A stretch of 64,000 nucleotides of DNA from positions 930,001 to 994,000 of the forward strand of contig NZ_CP081001.1 of assembly GCF_029590555.1 (NCBI RefSeq), written 5' to 3'. The notes under the pieces are model-generated. The model was given only the letters and a program-made list of their open reading frames with translations. It made no database searches and was not told where the DNA came from. Below, in pieces: positions 15,315-22,913 of the stretch (positions are counted from its first letter, which is position 1; every line of letters begins with the position of its first letter). A program made the position numbers and the translations under genes. This DNA is from Sphingobium sp. V4. Lineage in GTDB: Bacteria > Pseudomonadota > Alphaproteobacteria > Sphingomonadales > Sphingomonadaceae.

Positions 15315-15487
15315 TATCCTCTCCCCGACGGGGAGAGGATACCGGAGCTTGGCGGCGTGCCGCCCAGCGCTGGTTGGAGAGGGGGCGTCCAAGGCGCGCC
15401 GTTTCGCCAATCCCCCTCTCCAACTTCGCCTAGCCAGCAAGCTGGCAAGGCTCCGTATCCTCTCCCCCGCAGGGGCGCGGAAAGGAT
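15315..15487. repeat. Intergenic palindromic element between bkdA1 and bkdA2
   Basis: Two strong hairpins fill this gap. TATCCTCTCCCC pairs with GGGGAGAGGATA (15315-15326/15330-15341, 3-nt loop). TTGGAGAGGGGG (15374-15385) pairs with CCCCCTCTCCAA (15412-15423). A further copy of the motif TATCCTCTCCCCC starts near 15455. The arrangement of related palindromes resembles a REP/MITE-like repeat. It may also stabilise or attenuate the mRNA between the two subunit genes. Confidence 0.7.
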
Positions 15488-15493
15488 GGCGTC

Positions 15494-16516
15494 ATGACTG
15501 ATATGCAACAGATGACCATGATCCAGGCGATCAACAGCGCGCTGGACGTGATGATGGAGCGCGATCCCGACGTGGTCGTGATGGGCGAGGATGTGGGCTA
15601 TTTCGGAGGCGTGTTCCGCGCGACCGCGGGCCTCCAGCAGAAATATGGCAAGAACCGGGTGTTCGACACGCCGATCACCGAATGCGGGATCATCGGCGTG
15701 GCGGTGGGCATGGGCGCCTACGGGCTGCGGCCGGTGCCGGAAATCCAGTTCGCCGACTATATCTATCCCGCGCTCGACCAGCTGGTGAGCGAGGCGGCGC
15801 GGCTGCGCTATCGGTCGGCGGGCGAGTTCATCGCGCCGATGACGGTGCGGTCCCCCTTCGGCGGCGGCATCTTCGGCGGGCAGACCCACAGCCAGTCGCC
15901 CGAGGGCATCTTCACCCATGTGTCGGGGGTCAAGACGGTGATCCCGTCCACGCCCTATGACGCCAAGGGGCTGTTGATCGCGGCTATCGAGGATAATGAC
16001 CCAACCATCTTCTTCGAGCCGAAGCGCATCTATAACGGCCCGTTCGACGGCCATTATGACACGCCGGCCAAGAGCTGGGCCGGGCATCCGGACGCGCAGG
16101 TGCCGGCCGGCTATTATCGGGTGCCGCTGGGCCAGGCGCGGATCGCGCGGGCGGGCGAGGCGCTGACCATCCTCTGCTATGGCACGATGGTCCATGTAGT
16201 CGAGAATAGCGTAACCTCGCTGGGCGTGGACGCGGAGATCATCGACCTGCGCACGCTGGTGCCGCTCGACATCGGCGCGATCGAGGCGTCGGTGAAGAAG
16301 ACCGGCCGCTGCCTGATCGTGCATGAAGCGACGCGGACCAGCGGTTTCGGCGCGGAACTGCTGTCGCTGGTGCAGGAGCGCTGCTTCTACCATCTGGAGG
16401 CGCCGATCGAGCGCGTCACCGGCTTCGACACGCCCTATCCGCACAGCCTGGAATGGGCCTATTTCCCCGGACCCGTTCGCATCCGCGAAGCCATCAACAA
16501 GATTTTGAGGGACTAA
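15494..16516 (+). CDS. bkdA2: Branched-chain 2-oxoacid dehydrogenase E1 beta subunit
   Basis: Second half of the E1 heterotetramer, 340 residues (MTDMQQMTMIQAINSALDVMMERDPDVVVMGEDVGYFGGVF). GEDVG, TPITECGIIGVAVGMGAYGLRPVPEIQFADYIYPA, RSPFGGGIFGGQTHSQSPEGIF and the C-terminal RVTGFDTPYPHSLEWAYFPG are standard for BCKDH beta subunits. It follows bkdA1 after a 192-bp gap filled by palindromic repeats and precedes E2 by 5 bp, so it is probably cotranscribed. Confidence 0.94.
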   Translation: MTDMQQMTMIQAINSALDVMMERDPDVVVMGEDVGYFGGVFRATAGLQQKYGKNRVFDTPITECGIIGVAVGMGAYGLRPVPEIQFADYIYPALDQLVSEAARLRYRSAGEFIAPMTVRSPFGGGIFGGQTHSQSPEGIFTHVSGVKTVIPSTPYDAKGLLIAAIEDNDPTIFFEPKRIYNGPFDGHYDTPAKSWAGHPDAQVPAGYYRVPLGQARIARAGEALTILCYGTMVHVVENSVTSLGVDAEIIDLRTLVPLDIGAIEASVKKTGRCLIVHEATRTSGFGAELLSLVQERCFYHLEAPIERVTGFDTPYPHSLEWAYFPGPVRIREAINKILRD

Positions 16517-16521
16517 CCGTC

Positions 16522-17844
16522 ATGGCGCTGTTCACGTTCAAGCTGCCGGACATCGGCGAAGGCATTTCGGAAGCCGAGATCGTCGGCTGGCACGTCAAGG
16601 TCGGCGACCGGGTCGAGGAGGACCAGCCGATCGCCGACATGATGACCGACAAGGCGACGGTGGAGATGGAAAGCCCGGTGGCCGGCACGGTGGTGCGCCT
16701 GGCCGGCGAGGCAGGCGACCAGGTGCCGATCGGGTCGATGCTGGTGGAGATCGAGGTCGAGGATGCGGGCGATGGTACGCCTGATGTCGTTCCGCCGAGC
16801 GAAGCGGTCGTCGAGGCTGCAATGGCGAGAGATGGGGCGGTCGATACGCCGCCGGCAAAGCCCGTTCGCCCTGAGCTGGTCGAACGCCCGACCTTTTCTT
16901 CCGGGCAAGGCGCAAGAGAGGAAGGGACGAGCTTCGACAGGCTCAGCCCGAACGGGGTTGGGGAGGAGAGCGTGGACAAGGCCGAACCCATCCTCGCCTC
17001 CCCCGCCGTGCGTATGCGGGCGAAGGAACTGGGCGTCGACCTGGCGCAGGTGAGGCCGACTGGGGATCGCATCCGTCACGCGGACCTGGACGCGTATCTG
17101 CTCTATGGGTCCGGCCAGGGCTATCGTCCTGCCGGGCGCAGCGCGAAACGCGCGGACGAGGTGGTCAAGGTCATCGGGATGCGCCGGCGCATCGCGGAGA
17201 ATATGGCGGCGTCCAAGCGGCATATTCCGCATTTCACCTATGTCGAGGAGATCGACGTCACCGCGCTGGAAGCGCTGCGCGAGCAGTTGAATGACGGGCG
17301 GGGGGACCGGCCCAAGCTGACCATGCTGCCGCTGCTGATCGTCGCCCTCTGCAAGGCGCTGCCCGACTTTCCCATGCTCAACGCCCGCTATGATGACGAG
17401 GCGGGCGTGGTGACGCGCCATGGTTCGGTGCATCTGGGGCTGGCGACGCAGACCGATGCGGGGCTGATGGTGCCGGTGATACGCGACGCGCAGGACCGCA
17501 ATGTCTGGCAGCTTGCGAACGAGATCCGTCGCCTGGCGGACGCGGCGCGCAGCGGCAAGGCGAAGTCGGAGGAACTGAGCGGCTCCACCCTGACGCTGAC
17601 GTCGCTTGGGCCTCTGGGCGGAATCGCCACGACGCCGGTCATCAACCGGCCGGAAGTGGCGATCATCGGTCCCAACCGGGTGATCGAGCGCCCGGTATTC
17701 AAGGGGAAGGAGATCGTCGCGGCGAAGCTGATGAACCTGTCGATCAGTTGCGACCATCGCGTGGTCGACGGCTGGGATGCGGCCAGCTTCGTCCAGGCGG
17801 TCAGGAAGCTGCTGGAAGCGCCCGCCTTCCTGTTCGTGGACTGA
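16522..17844 (+). CDS. bkdB: Branched-chain 2-oxoacid dehydrogenase E2 (dihydrolipoyl acyltransferase)
   Basis: Core of the complex; carries acyl groups on a swinging lipoyl arm and passes them to CoA. It has 440 residues from ATG 16522. The lipoyl domain covers 1-80, with lipoyl Lys44 in MTDKATVEM. The peripheral-subunit-binding domain is about 158-193 (ILASPAVRMRAKELGVDLAQVRPTG). The acyltransferase domain runs from about 220 to the end, with the active-site motif SCDHRVVDGWDAA. The linker at about residues 114-146 is encoded by a REP-like inverted repeat. No E3 (lpd) gene follows, so E3 must be supplied elsewhere. Confidence 0.94.
   Translation: MALFTFKLPDIGEGISEAEIVGWHVKVGDRVEEDQPIADMMTDKATVEMESPVAGTVVRLAGEAGDQVPIGSMLVEIEVEDAGDGTPDVVPPSEAVVEAAMARDGAVDTPPAKPVRPELVERPTFSSGQGAREEGTSFDRLSPNGVGEESVDKAEPILASPAVRMRAKELGVDLAQVRPTGDRIRHADLDAYLLYGSGQGYRPAGRSAKRADEVVKVIGMRRRIAENMAASKRHIPHFTYVEEIDVTALEALREQLNDGRGDRPKLTMLPLLIVALCKALPDFPMLNARYDDEAGVVTRHGSVHLGLATQTDAGLMVPVIRDAQDRNVWQLANEIRRLADAARSGKAKSEELSGSTLTLTSLGPLGGIATTPVINRPEVAIIGPNRVIERPVFKGKEIVAAKLMNLSISCDHRVVDGWDAASFVQAVRKLLEAPAFLFVD
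16861..16957. repeat. REP-type inverted repeat inside the E2 coding region
   Basis: CCCGTTCGCCCTGAGCTGGT.. at 16861-16885 and the reverse complement of CCCGTTCGGGCTGAGCCTGT.. at 16931-16956 match at about 22 of 26 positions. This is the head of the REP palindrome abundant between genes in sphingomonads and some other proteobacteria. Here a complete inverted pair lies in frame in the linker between the lipoyl and E1/E3-binding domains. Confidence 0.75.
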
Positions 17845-17887
17845 CGCCGTCCTGCTTGAGGTCGTCCCGGACCAGCCTGGCTGCCGG

Positions 17888-18370
17888 TCAGCGGATGGTC
17901 GCGCGATAGCTCAGCCGTCCCGCATGGCCCGCCGGGGCGGGGGGGAGGGTCCAGCGGACATGGGTGATGTCCGCCGCGACGGCGCGGCGCGTGCCGCCGA
18001 GCGGCGTGGGTAGCCAGAGCTGGTCCAGCCGCCCCCAATGCACGCCGCCATCGACCGACAGTTGCATGGCCGGGTCGCTGAGGTCGAGTTCCACTCCTCG
18101 CGGCAGGGCGCGGGTGACGGCGGCGGCGCGCAGCGGCGCGCTGCCTTCGTTGCGCCAGTAGAGGAGGACGATCAGCTGGTCGCCCGGCGTCAGGCGGTTC
18201 GCGCTGGCGAGGATGCGGCGCGGGCGGCCGTTGAGATCGGTCGTGACGCGCTCGACGAACATCTGGGTGTCGAGCCGCAACGGCGGCTGCGCCATCGCCG
18301 GCATCGCCGCGCCGAGCAAGGCCAGCGCCCCCAGCCAAGCCTTCGGTCCCGCCAATGTCCCTGCCTTCAT
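17888..18370 (-). CDS. Secreted DUF11-like protein, unknown function
   Basis: A 160-residue protein from ATG 18370 with a clear signal peptide (MKAGTLAGPKAWLGALALLGAAMPAMAQ, cleavage after AMA). The mature part is a single beta-sandwich: LTPGDQLIVLLYWRNEGSAPLRAAAVTRALPRGVELDLSDP... VHWGRLDQLW... HVRWTLPPAPAGHAGRLSYRATIR. The pattern resembles DUF11/conserved-repeat domains of exported proteins. It is convergent with the bkd genes and divergent from the permease. A periplasmic location is likely; no role can be assigned. Confidence 0.78.
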   Translation of the reverse strand: MKAGTLAGPKAWLGALALLGAAMPAMAQPPLRLDTQMFVERVTTDLNGRPRRILASANRLTPGDQLIVLLYWRNEGSAPLRAAAVTRALPRGVELDLSDPAMQLSVDGGVHWGRLDQLWLPTPLGGTRRAVAADITHVRWTLPPAPAGHAGRLSYRATIR

Positions 18371-18528
18371 GGTCCGCCCCGTCGTCCGTTCCGCCCGCCC
18401 GCTTAACCCGCCAAGCCCCAAAATTTGGTTAAGCCGCTGTTTTCCTTCCGCGCGGGCGGATGGTTTGGAAATTGACGCGGGGCAGCGCGCGGCGCACATC
18501 CAATGTCGGCGAAGGGCGAGAGAATCAG

Positions 18529-19683
18529 GTGACACCGGCGGACCAGCAGGAAATGAATCGGCGGCGCGACCGCCTGCTCGCGTCGATCGCGCTGACATCG
18601 GGAATCGGCCTGATCCTGGCGTTGCCCTTTGCCCTGCGCGCGGGCGCGGAATTTTTCCTGCCGCTGGCCGCCGCGCTGGTGATCGCGATCGCGCTGGTGC
18701 CGCTGCTCGAATGGATGGAGCGGCGCGGCCTGCCTTCGGGGCTGGCGGCGCTGATCGCGATGGTCGGTTTCCTGCTGGTCGCCAATACCGCGCTGGTGCT
18801 GATCGTCGTGCCGGCGACCGACTGGTTCCGCATCCTGCCGGAGCGCCTGCCCAAGATACAGGCGAACCTTGCCCCGCTGATCGACTTTTACGCCAATCTC
18901 CAGCGCTTCGTCGACGAAACCGTGCAGATGCTGGCCACCGGCCCGGTCGCGGCGGCGCAGACGGCGGCAGTGGAGGCGCCCCGGTCGCTGCTGCAATTCG
19001 CCGCCACATCGGCCCCATCGGCGATCATCCAGATGGTGTTCGCGCTGCTCATTATCTATTTCTTCCTTGCCGGCTGGACCAAGCTGCGGCGACGGACCAT
19101 CAACAGCCGGGGCAGTTTCGACGGCGCGATGGCGGTGGCGCGTGTGATCCAGAATGTGGTCGACGCGACATCGGCCTATGTCATCACCATCGCCACCATC
19201 AACCTGTGCCTGGGGCTGGCGGTCGCGGTGGCGCTGTGGGTGATCGGAATGCCGTCGCCCCTGATGTGGGGCGGCATCGTCGCCTTGCTGAACTTCGTCC
19301 CCTATTTCGGGCCGATGCTGGCGGCGGTGCTGCTGGCGCTGGGCGGGCTGATGGTGTTCGACGATGTGTGGATGGCGCTGCTGCCCGCGGCGTTGCAGGT
19401 GGGTTTCCACCTGGTGGAGGCCAATGTCGTCACGCCGCTGCTGCTGGGCCGGCGGCTGACGATGAATCCGCTGCTGATTCTCGTGTCGCTGACCTTCTGG
19501 GGCTGGGTGTGGGGGACGCCCGGCGCGTTGCTGGCGGTGCCGCTGCTCATCATCCTCCAGACGGTGGTATCGGCGGCGGGAACGCCCGACATTGCGGGAT
19601 TCCTGTTCGAACAGGGAACGTTGACGGTTCCACGCCGGAAAGAAAATGACGAGAAAGAGGAAACTGACGTTGCGGACGGTTGA
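18529..19683 (+). CDS. AI-2E family transporter (PerM/YdiK-like permease)
   Basis: Integral membrane protein of about 384 residues. The start is uncertain: GTG 18529 is taken; ATG 18553 and an upstream in-frame start also exist. Hydrophobic segments occur near residues 17-60 (LLASIALTSGIGLILALPF, FFLPLAAALVIAIALVPLLEW), then LAALIAMVGFLLVANTALVLIVV, then after a soluble loop IIQMVFALLIIYFFLAGW and four more. The conserved MWGGIVALLNFVPYFGPMLAAVLL and the EANVVTPLLLGRRLTMNPLLILVSLTFWGWVWG end are family hallmarks. Family members export small solutes or exchange Na+/H+; the substrate is unknown. Confidence 0.85.
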   Translation: MTPADQQEMNRRRDRLLASIALTSGIGLILALPFALRAGAEFFLPLAAALVIAIALVPLLEWMERRGLPSGLAALIAMVGFLLVANTALVLIVVPATDWFRILPERLPKIQANLAPLIDFYANLQRFVDETVQMLATGPVAAAQTAAVEAPRSLLQFAATSAPSAIIQMVFALLIIYFFLAGWTKLRRRTINSRGSFDGAMAVARVIQNVVDATSAYVITIATINLCLGLAVAVALWVIGMPSPLMWGGIVALLNFVPYFGPMLAAVLLALGGLMVFDDVWMALLPAALQVGFHLVEANVVTPLLLGRRLTMNPLLILVSLTFWGWVWGTPGALLAVPLLIILQTVVSAAGTPDIAGFLFEQGTLTVPRRKENDEKEETDVADG

Positions 19684-19725
19684 CAGCATCGGCGGACGCT
19701 CATAGACGGCGCTTCCACACCAAAC

Positions 19726-19802
19726 GCGGGTGTAGCTCAGTTGGTTAGAGTGCCGGCCTGTCACGCCGGAGGTCGCGGGTTCGAGCCCCGTCACTCGCGC
19801 CA
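19726..19802 (+). tRNA. tRNA-Asp(GTC), copy 1
   Basis: A 77-nt cloverleaf: acceptor GCGGGTG/CACTCGC, anticodon stem CCGGC/GCCGG, loop CTGTCAC with anticodon GTC (Asp), T arm GGGTTCGAGCCCC, discriminator G, encoded CCA. The D stem closes with G-T at 10-25. First of three tandem copies. Confidence 0.96.
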
Positions 19803-19885
19803 CTTTCCCTGACCGGAAGGTGGAAATGGTGTAGAAGATCCGCATCGTCTGGCGGCCGAAAGGTTGCGAATGGATGCCACCCTGC

Positions 19886-19962
19886 GCGGGTGTAGCTCAG
19901 TTGGTTAGAGTGCCGGCCTGTCACGCCGGAGGTCGCGGGTTCGAGCCCCGTCACTCGCGCCA
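19886..19962 (+). tRNA. tRNA-Asp(GTC), copy 2
   Basis: Identical over its 77 nt to copy 1, including encoded CCA, separated from it by an 83-bp spacer. The upstream flank (..CCCTGC before GCGGGTG) resembles that of copy 3, so the spacer was probably duplicated with the gene. Confidence 0.96.
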
Positions 19963-20041
19963 CCTTCCTTCCAGGGGAGGTGATTTTCCCAGATTTGCAG
20001 ACTCTGGCGGCCGTCCGGCCGGTAAGCGATGCACGCCCTGC

Positions 20042-20118
20042 GCGGGTGTAGCTCAGTTGGTCAGAGCGCCGGCCTGTCACGCCGGAGGTCGCGGGTTCGA
20101 GCCCCGTCACTCGCGCCA
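20042..20118 (+). tRNA. tRNA-Asp(GTC), copy 3
   Basis: Differs from copies 1 and 2 at two sites in the D arm (GGTCAGAGC instead of GGTTAGAGT), restoring a G-C pair at 10-25. Anticodon GTC and CCA are intact. The 79-bp spacer from copy 2 shares TCTGGCGGCC and a CCCTGC end with the first spacer. Confidence 0.96.
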
Positions 20119-20185
20119 TTCCCCCATGCAAGGATAGATGGCAGGGCCAGCGCCACGCATGGCGCCAGCCCGCCCGGCATGTGCC

Positions 20186-20917
20186 CTAGAGATCGCCGCC
20201 CGTTACTGCCGGGGGCAGTGGTTCGGTCGCGAGCCAGCGATAGACGCCGCCCGCTGCGAGCGCGCCCAGGGCAGGTGCGAGCCAGAACAGCCAGAGCTGG
20301 TGAAGCGCCAGTCCGCCGACCAGCAGGGCGGGGCCGGTGCTGCGCGCCGGATTGACCGAGGTGTTGGTGACGGGGATGCTGATGAGGTGGATGAGCGTCA
20401 GCGCCAGGCCGATGGCGATCGGCGCAAAGCCCGCCGGCGCACGGCTGTCGGTCGCGCCCAGGATCACCGACAGGAAGCCGAAGGTCAGCACCAGTTCGAT
20501 CGCGAGACCCGAAGCGAGGCTGTAGCCGCCGGGCGACAGTGCGCCAAAGCCGTTTACCGCCAACCCATTGTCCGCAAGCGCGAAATCGGGCTGGCCGCTG
20601 GCGATGAACAGCAGCAGCGCGGCCGCGAGCACGGCGCCGACCAGTTGTGCCACGATATAGGGGGCGATGTCGCGCACCGGGAAGCGGCCGCCCGCCCACA
20701 GGCCGATCGTGACCGCCGGATTGAGGTGGCAACCCGAAATATGGCCGATCGAATAGGCCATGGTCAGGACTGTCAGCCCGAACGCCAGGCTGACGCCCAG
20801 CAGGCCGATGCCGACATCCGGGAAGGCGGCGGCCAGCACCGCGCTGCCGCAGCCGCCGAACACCAGCCAGAATGTTCCCAATGTCTCAGCGAAAAGCCTC
20901 TTGCTCAATGCAACCAT
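20186..20917 (-). CDS. aqpZ: Aquaporin Z
   Basis: Water channel of the inner membrane, 243 residues from ATG 20917 ([30 protein letters not shown]), chosen because GGAG lies 6 nt upstream. Six membrane helices and two NPA half-helices are present: HLNPAVTIG and [12 protein letters not shown]. The second-NPA Arg that excludes cations is present, as is the F/H-type filter expected of orthodox aquaporins ([18 protein letters not shown]). A 263-bp region with no gene lies upstream, where its promoter should be. Confidence 0.94.
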   Translation of the reverse strand: MVALSKRLFAETLGTFWLVFGGCGSAVLAAAFPDVGIGLLGVSLAFGLTVLTMAYSIGHISGCHLNPAVTIGLWAGGRFPVRDIAPYIVAQLVGAVLAAALLLFIASGQPDFALADNGLAVNGFGALSPGGYSLASGLAIELVLTFGFLSVILGATDSRAPAGFAPIAIGLALTLIHLISIPVTNTSVNPARSTGPALLVGGLALHQLWLFWLAPALGALAAGGVYRWLATEPLPPAVTGGDL

Positions 20918-21132
20918 CACCGTCTCCTGTGCCAGCGGGTCCATGCCACCAACGGCGTCGACGTCCGGGGCGGGGTGGCGCCGCCCGGCAGGAATGGGGA
21001 ATGGCGAAAGCGGGCTGGCAGCGGCTCAACCGGCAGGGACAGGGATGGCCTGATCGACATGGCGACGCACTCCGTCCGGCAGCGACGGCGCGCCCGGACA
21101 GATGCGGGCTTCCGTTACGCTAGCTCAACATT

Positions 21133-21151
21133 GTTGATAATGATTCGCAAC
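21133..21151. promoter_or_regulatory. Fur-box-like sequence
   Basis: GTTGATAATGATTCGCAAC contains the GATAATGAT core of Fur boxes with GTTG/CAAC ends in inverted orientation. It sits in the intergenic region, about 215 bp upstream of aqpZ. No iron gene is adjacent, so either it regulates aqpZ or a missed transcript, or it is a chance or relict site. Confidence 0.35.
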
Positions 21152-21180
21152 GCGCTTGTCACGGCCTAACTGCGCATGAA

Positions 21181-21423
21181 CTATCCGCGTCGCCAGCGTC
21201 CCGTTTCCATCCAGGCGAGCAGACGCCGGAGCGGCAATATCCAGATCCAGACGATGCCGAGGACCACGTAGAGGGGTGTCTGCATCCAGACCGGGAGCGC
21301 GCCGATCGGGCCGGACAGGCTGGCGACGAGGACGGCCCACAGCGCGATCAGTCCGAGGATCGCGAGCATCCCGACGGGCTTGCGCCAGCTGGGCTGATGA
21401 TAATGGCGCGGGTCGATGCTCAC
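21181..21423 (-). CDS. DUF2842 small membrane protein
   Basis: An 80-residue protein from GTG 21423 (MSIDPRHYHQPSWRKPVGMLAILGLIALWAVLVASLS), with two membrane helices. PSWRKPVGML, LPVWMQTPLYVVLGIVWIWILPLRRLLAWMETGRW are hallmarks of DUF2842, an alphaproteobacterial family of unknown role. Its GTG overlaps the stop of the 5-formyl-THF cyclo-ligase gene as GTGA, so translation is coupled. Confidence 0.85.
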   Translation of the reverse strand: MSIDPRHYHQPSWRKPVGMLAILGLIALWAVLVASLSGPIGALPVWMQTPLYVVLGIVWIWILPLRRLLAWMETGRWRRG

Positions 21424-22010
21424 AGGTCCGGTCCTTCGATCAGTTCGACCTCGGTCAGGATGGCGTGCAGCGGGAGATCCCACGGATCGGCGGGTACTGC
21501 GTCCATTTCCTGCGCGGACCAGGCCATGCCCACGCGCAGCGCATCGGCGAAGCGGGCGAAGGCGCGGTCATAATAGCCGCCGCCCTGGCCAAGGCGGTTC
21601 ATCGCGCGGTCGAAGCCGACCAGCGGCGCGATGATGACATCGGGCGTCACCGGGCCATCGCCCGGATCGGGGTGGCTGGTGCGGAACAGACCGGGAAGCA
21701 GCGGATCTTCGGGACGCCAGGGGAGAAAGTCCATGCTGCCCAGCCGATCGAGGACGCGCGGAAGGGCCACGATCTTGCCCATGACCTGGAGTTGCGCGGC
21801 CAGCCTCTGCGCGGGGGCTTCGTCGTCCAGCCCCATGTAGAGCGCCACCACCCGCGCGTCCGCCATGCGGCGGGCGAGGGGGGAGGGGAGAACCTTGAAC
21901 GCGAGGCGGTGCGCCAGCGGATCGAGCGTGGCGACGAAGGCGCGCCGCCGGTCCCGGGCGATCCCCCGCAATGTCGATTTGTCGGCGGGAGGCGTCTCGT
22001 CGCTCATCAT
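21420..22010 (-). CDS. 5-formyltetrahydrofolate cyclo-ligase
   Basis: ATP-dependent conversion of 5-formyl-THF to methenyl-THF (YgfA/FAU1 family), 196 residues. Two adjacent ATGs (22010, 22007) follow AAGGG. The N-terminal basic segment STLRGIARDRRRAF, the folate/ATP region PDVIIAPLVGFDRAMNRLGQGGGYYDRAFAR and a short C-terminus match the family. 6S RNA is encoded immediately upstream on the same strand and zapA beyond it, the ssrS-ygfA arrangement found in many proteobacteria. Cotranscription with 6S RNA is likely. Confidence 0.9.
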   Translation of the reverse strand: MMSDETPPADKSTLRGIARDRRRAFVATLDPLAHRLAFKVLPSPLARRMADARVVALYMGLDDEAPAQRLAAQLQVMGKIVALPRVLDRLGSMDFLPWRPEDPLLPGLFRTSHPDPGDGPVTPDVIIAPLVGFDRAMNRLGQGGGYYDRAFARFADALRVGMAWSAQEMDAVPADPWDLPLHAILTEVELIEGPDL

Positions 22011-22040
22011 GGCCCTTGTGAAGTGGCGGGAAGGCGGAAG

Positions 22041-22205
22041 GGTGACGGGACCGCCTCGGTCGTTTGCTGGAAGATCCTCTGACGCCTCAACGTCAGGTGG
22101 GGACCATGTAGATCGGGCCGGAGCCCGCCCAGGGACAGCCCCCTAGGATGTGATTATCGCCTCAGGGATGTTCGCTAAAGCTCGTGCCGCGCAGTGCCCG
22201 TCACC
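22041..22205 (-). ncRNA. ssrS: 6S RNA
   Basis: It lies exactly between zapA and the 5-formyl-THF cyclo-ligase gene. A perfect 9-bp closing stem GGTGACGGG/CCCGTCACC joins 22205-22197 to 22049-22041, giving about 165 nt. The 5' portion contains GCGAACATCCCTGAGGCGATA, split here as GCGAACATCC and CTGAGGCGATA, resembling the conserved C-C-C-T-G-A-G-C-C-G-A-T-A of E. coli 6S. 6S RNA mimics an open promoter and sequesters RNA polymerase holoenzyme in stationary phase. Confidence 0.8.
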
Positions 22206-22211
22206 GTCAAT

Positions 22212-22547
22212 CTAGGCGCTTGGGGCGGGTGCGGCAAGCCCGTCGCGCAGCTTTTCTATCCTGAGCGCCAGCGCCTCGACCGCGCGGGCGGCCGCATCGT
22301 CATCCGCCTCCAGCGCCAGCCGTTCCTGTCGCCCGGCCAGTTCGCGCCGCAGGTCGTTGAGTTCGTCGGCCAGGAAGAGCGCGGCAAAGAGCAGGGTGCG
22401 GATTTCGGTAAGGCCCGGCGTCGATTGCTGGGCAAGGCGCGCCTTTTCCTCGATCATCCGCGCCAGATAGGCCATGTGCGGCTCGTCCCCGTCGCGGCAA
22501 CCTATGTCATATTGGCGGCTGGCGATGTGCAGCGTGGTTTCAGCCAT
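22212..22547 (-). CDS. zapA: Cell division protein ZapA
   Basis: FtsZ-ring-associated bundling factor, 111 residues. The N-terminal beta-hairpin (LHIASRQYDIGCRDGDEPHMAYLARMIEEKARLAQQ) is followed by TEIRTLLFAALFLADELNDLRREL and a long coiled coil. Its start overlaps the upstream coiled-coil gene by 8 bp, and 6S RNA follows downstream. It acts in the cytoplasm at midcell. Confidence 0.9.
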   Translation of the reverse strand: MAETTLHIASRQYDIGCRDGDEPHMAYLARMIEEKARLAQQSTPGLTEIRTLLFAALFLADELNDLRRELAGRQERLALEADDDAAARAVEALALRIEKLRDGLAAPAPSA

Positions 22548-22734
22548 CGGTGCGCCCCTTCAGATCCGCGATCAGATCATCGAGCGACCGCAGCGCCGCA
22601 TGGGCGGCGGGCACGTCGACATCGGGGGAGGAAGGGGACCGTGCAGCCGCCGCGATCCGGGCCACATCCTGTTCGAGCCGGCCGACCGCACGCTCCAGCG
22701 TGCCGATCGCCTGCATCATGCGCTCGCTTGCCAT
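22540..22734 (-). CDS. Small coiled-coil protein upstream of zapA
   Basis: 64 residues (MASERMMQAIGTLERAVGRLEQDVARIAAAARSP... HAALRSLDDLIADLKGRTDG), with heptad-like Leu/Ile/Val spacing. It overlaps zapA, so it is cotranscribed and possibly a division-related partner. No named family recognised, though short coiled-coil proteins in this position are common in alphaproteobacteria. Confidence 0.68.
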   Translation of the reverse strand: MASERMMQAIGTLERAVGRLEQDVARIAAAARSPSSPDVDVPAAHAALRSLDDLIADLKGRTDG

Positions 22735-22913
22735 GACTCATCCATAGCGAAAGCCGGGCGCGCGTGAAAGCCGGGAAAGGGCGGTTCGGCGCGCCCTTGC
22801 CCCCTGCGATGGTTGACGCATGGGGCTTGACGCGACAAAGGAGGCCGCAACTCGACTCGCCCGCAGGTGCGCGGGCCGTCCCTATGCCTGTTCAGGAAAG
22901 ACGCCCGCCCGCC

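Noticed and set aside
19726..20118. rRNA operon or larger tRNA cluster
   Set aside because: Only three tRNA-Asp copies are present; flanking DNA holds a permease and aqpZ with no rRNA sequence.
22764..22913. N-terminal 50-residue extension of transketolase
   Set aside because: The upstream in-frame stretch is Arg/Pro-rich and not part of the family; the conserved protein begins at [19 protein letters not shown].
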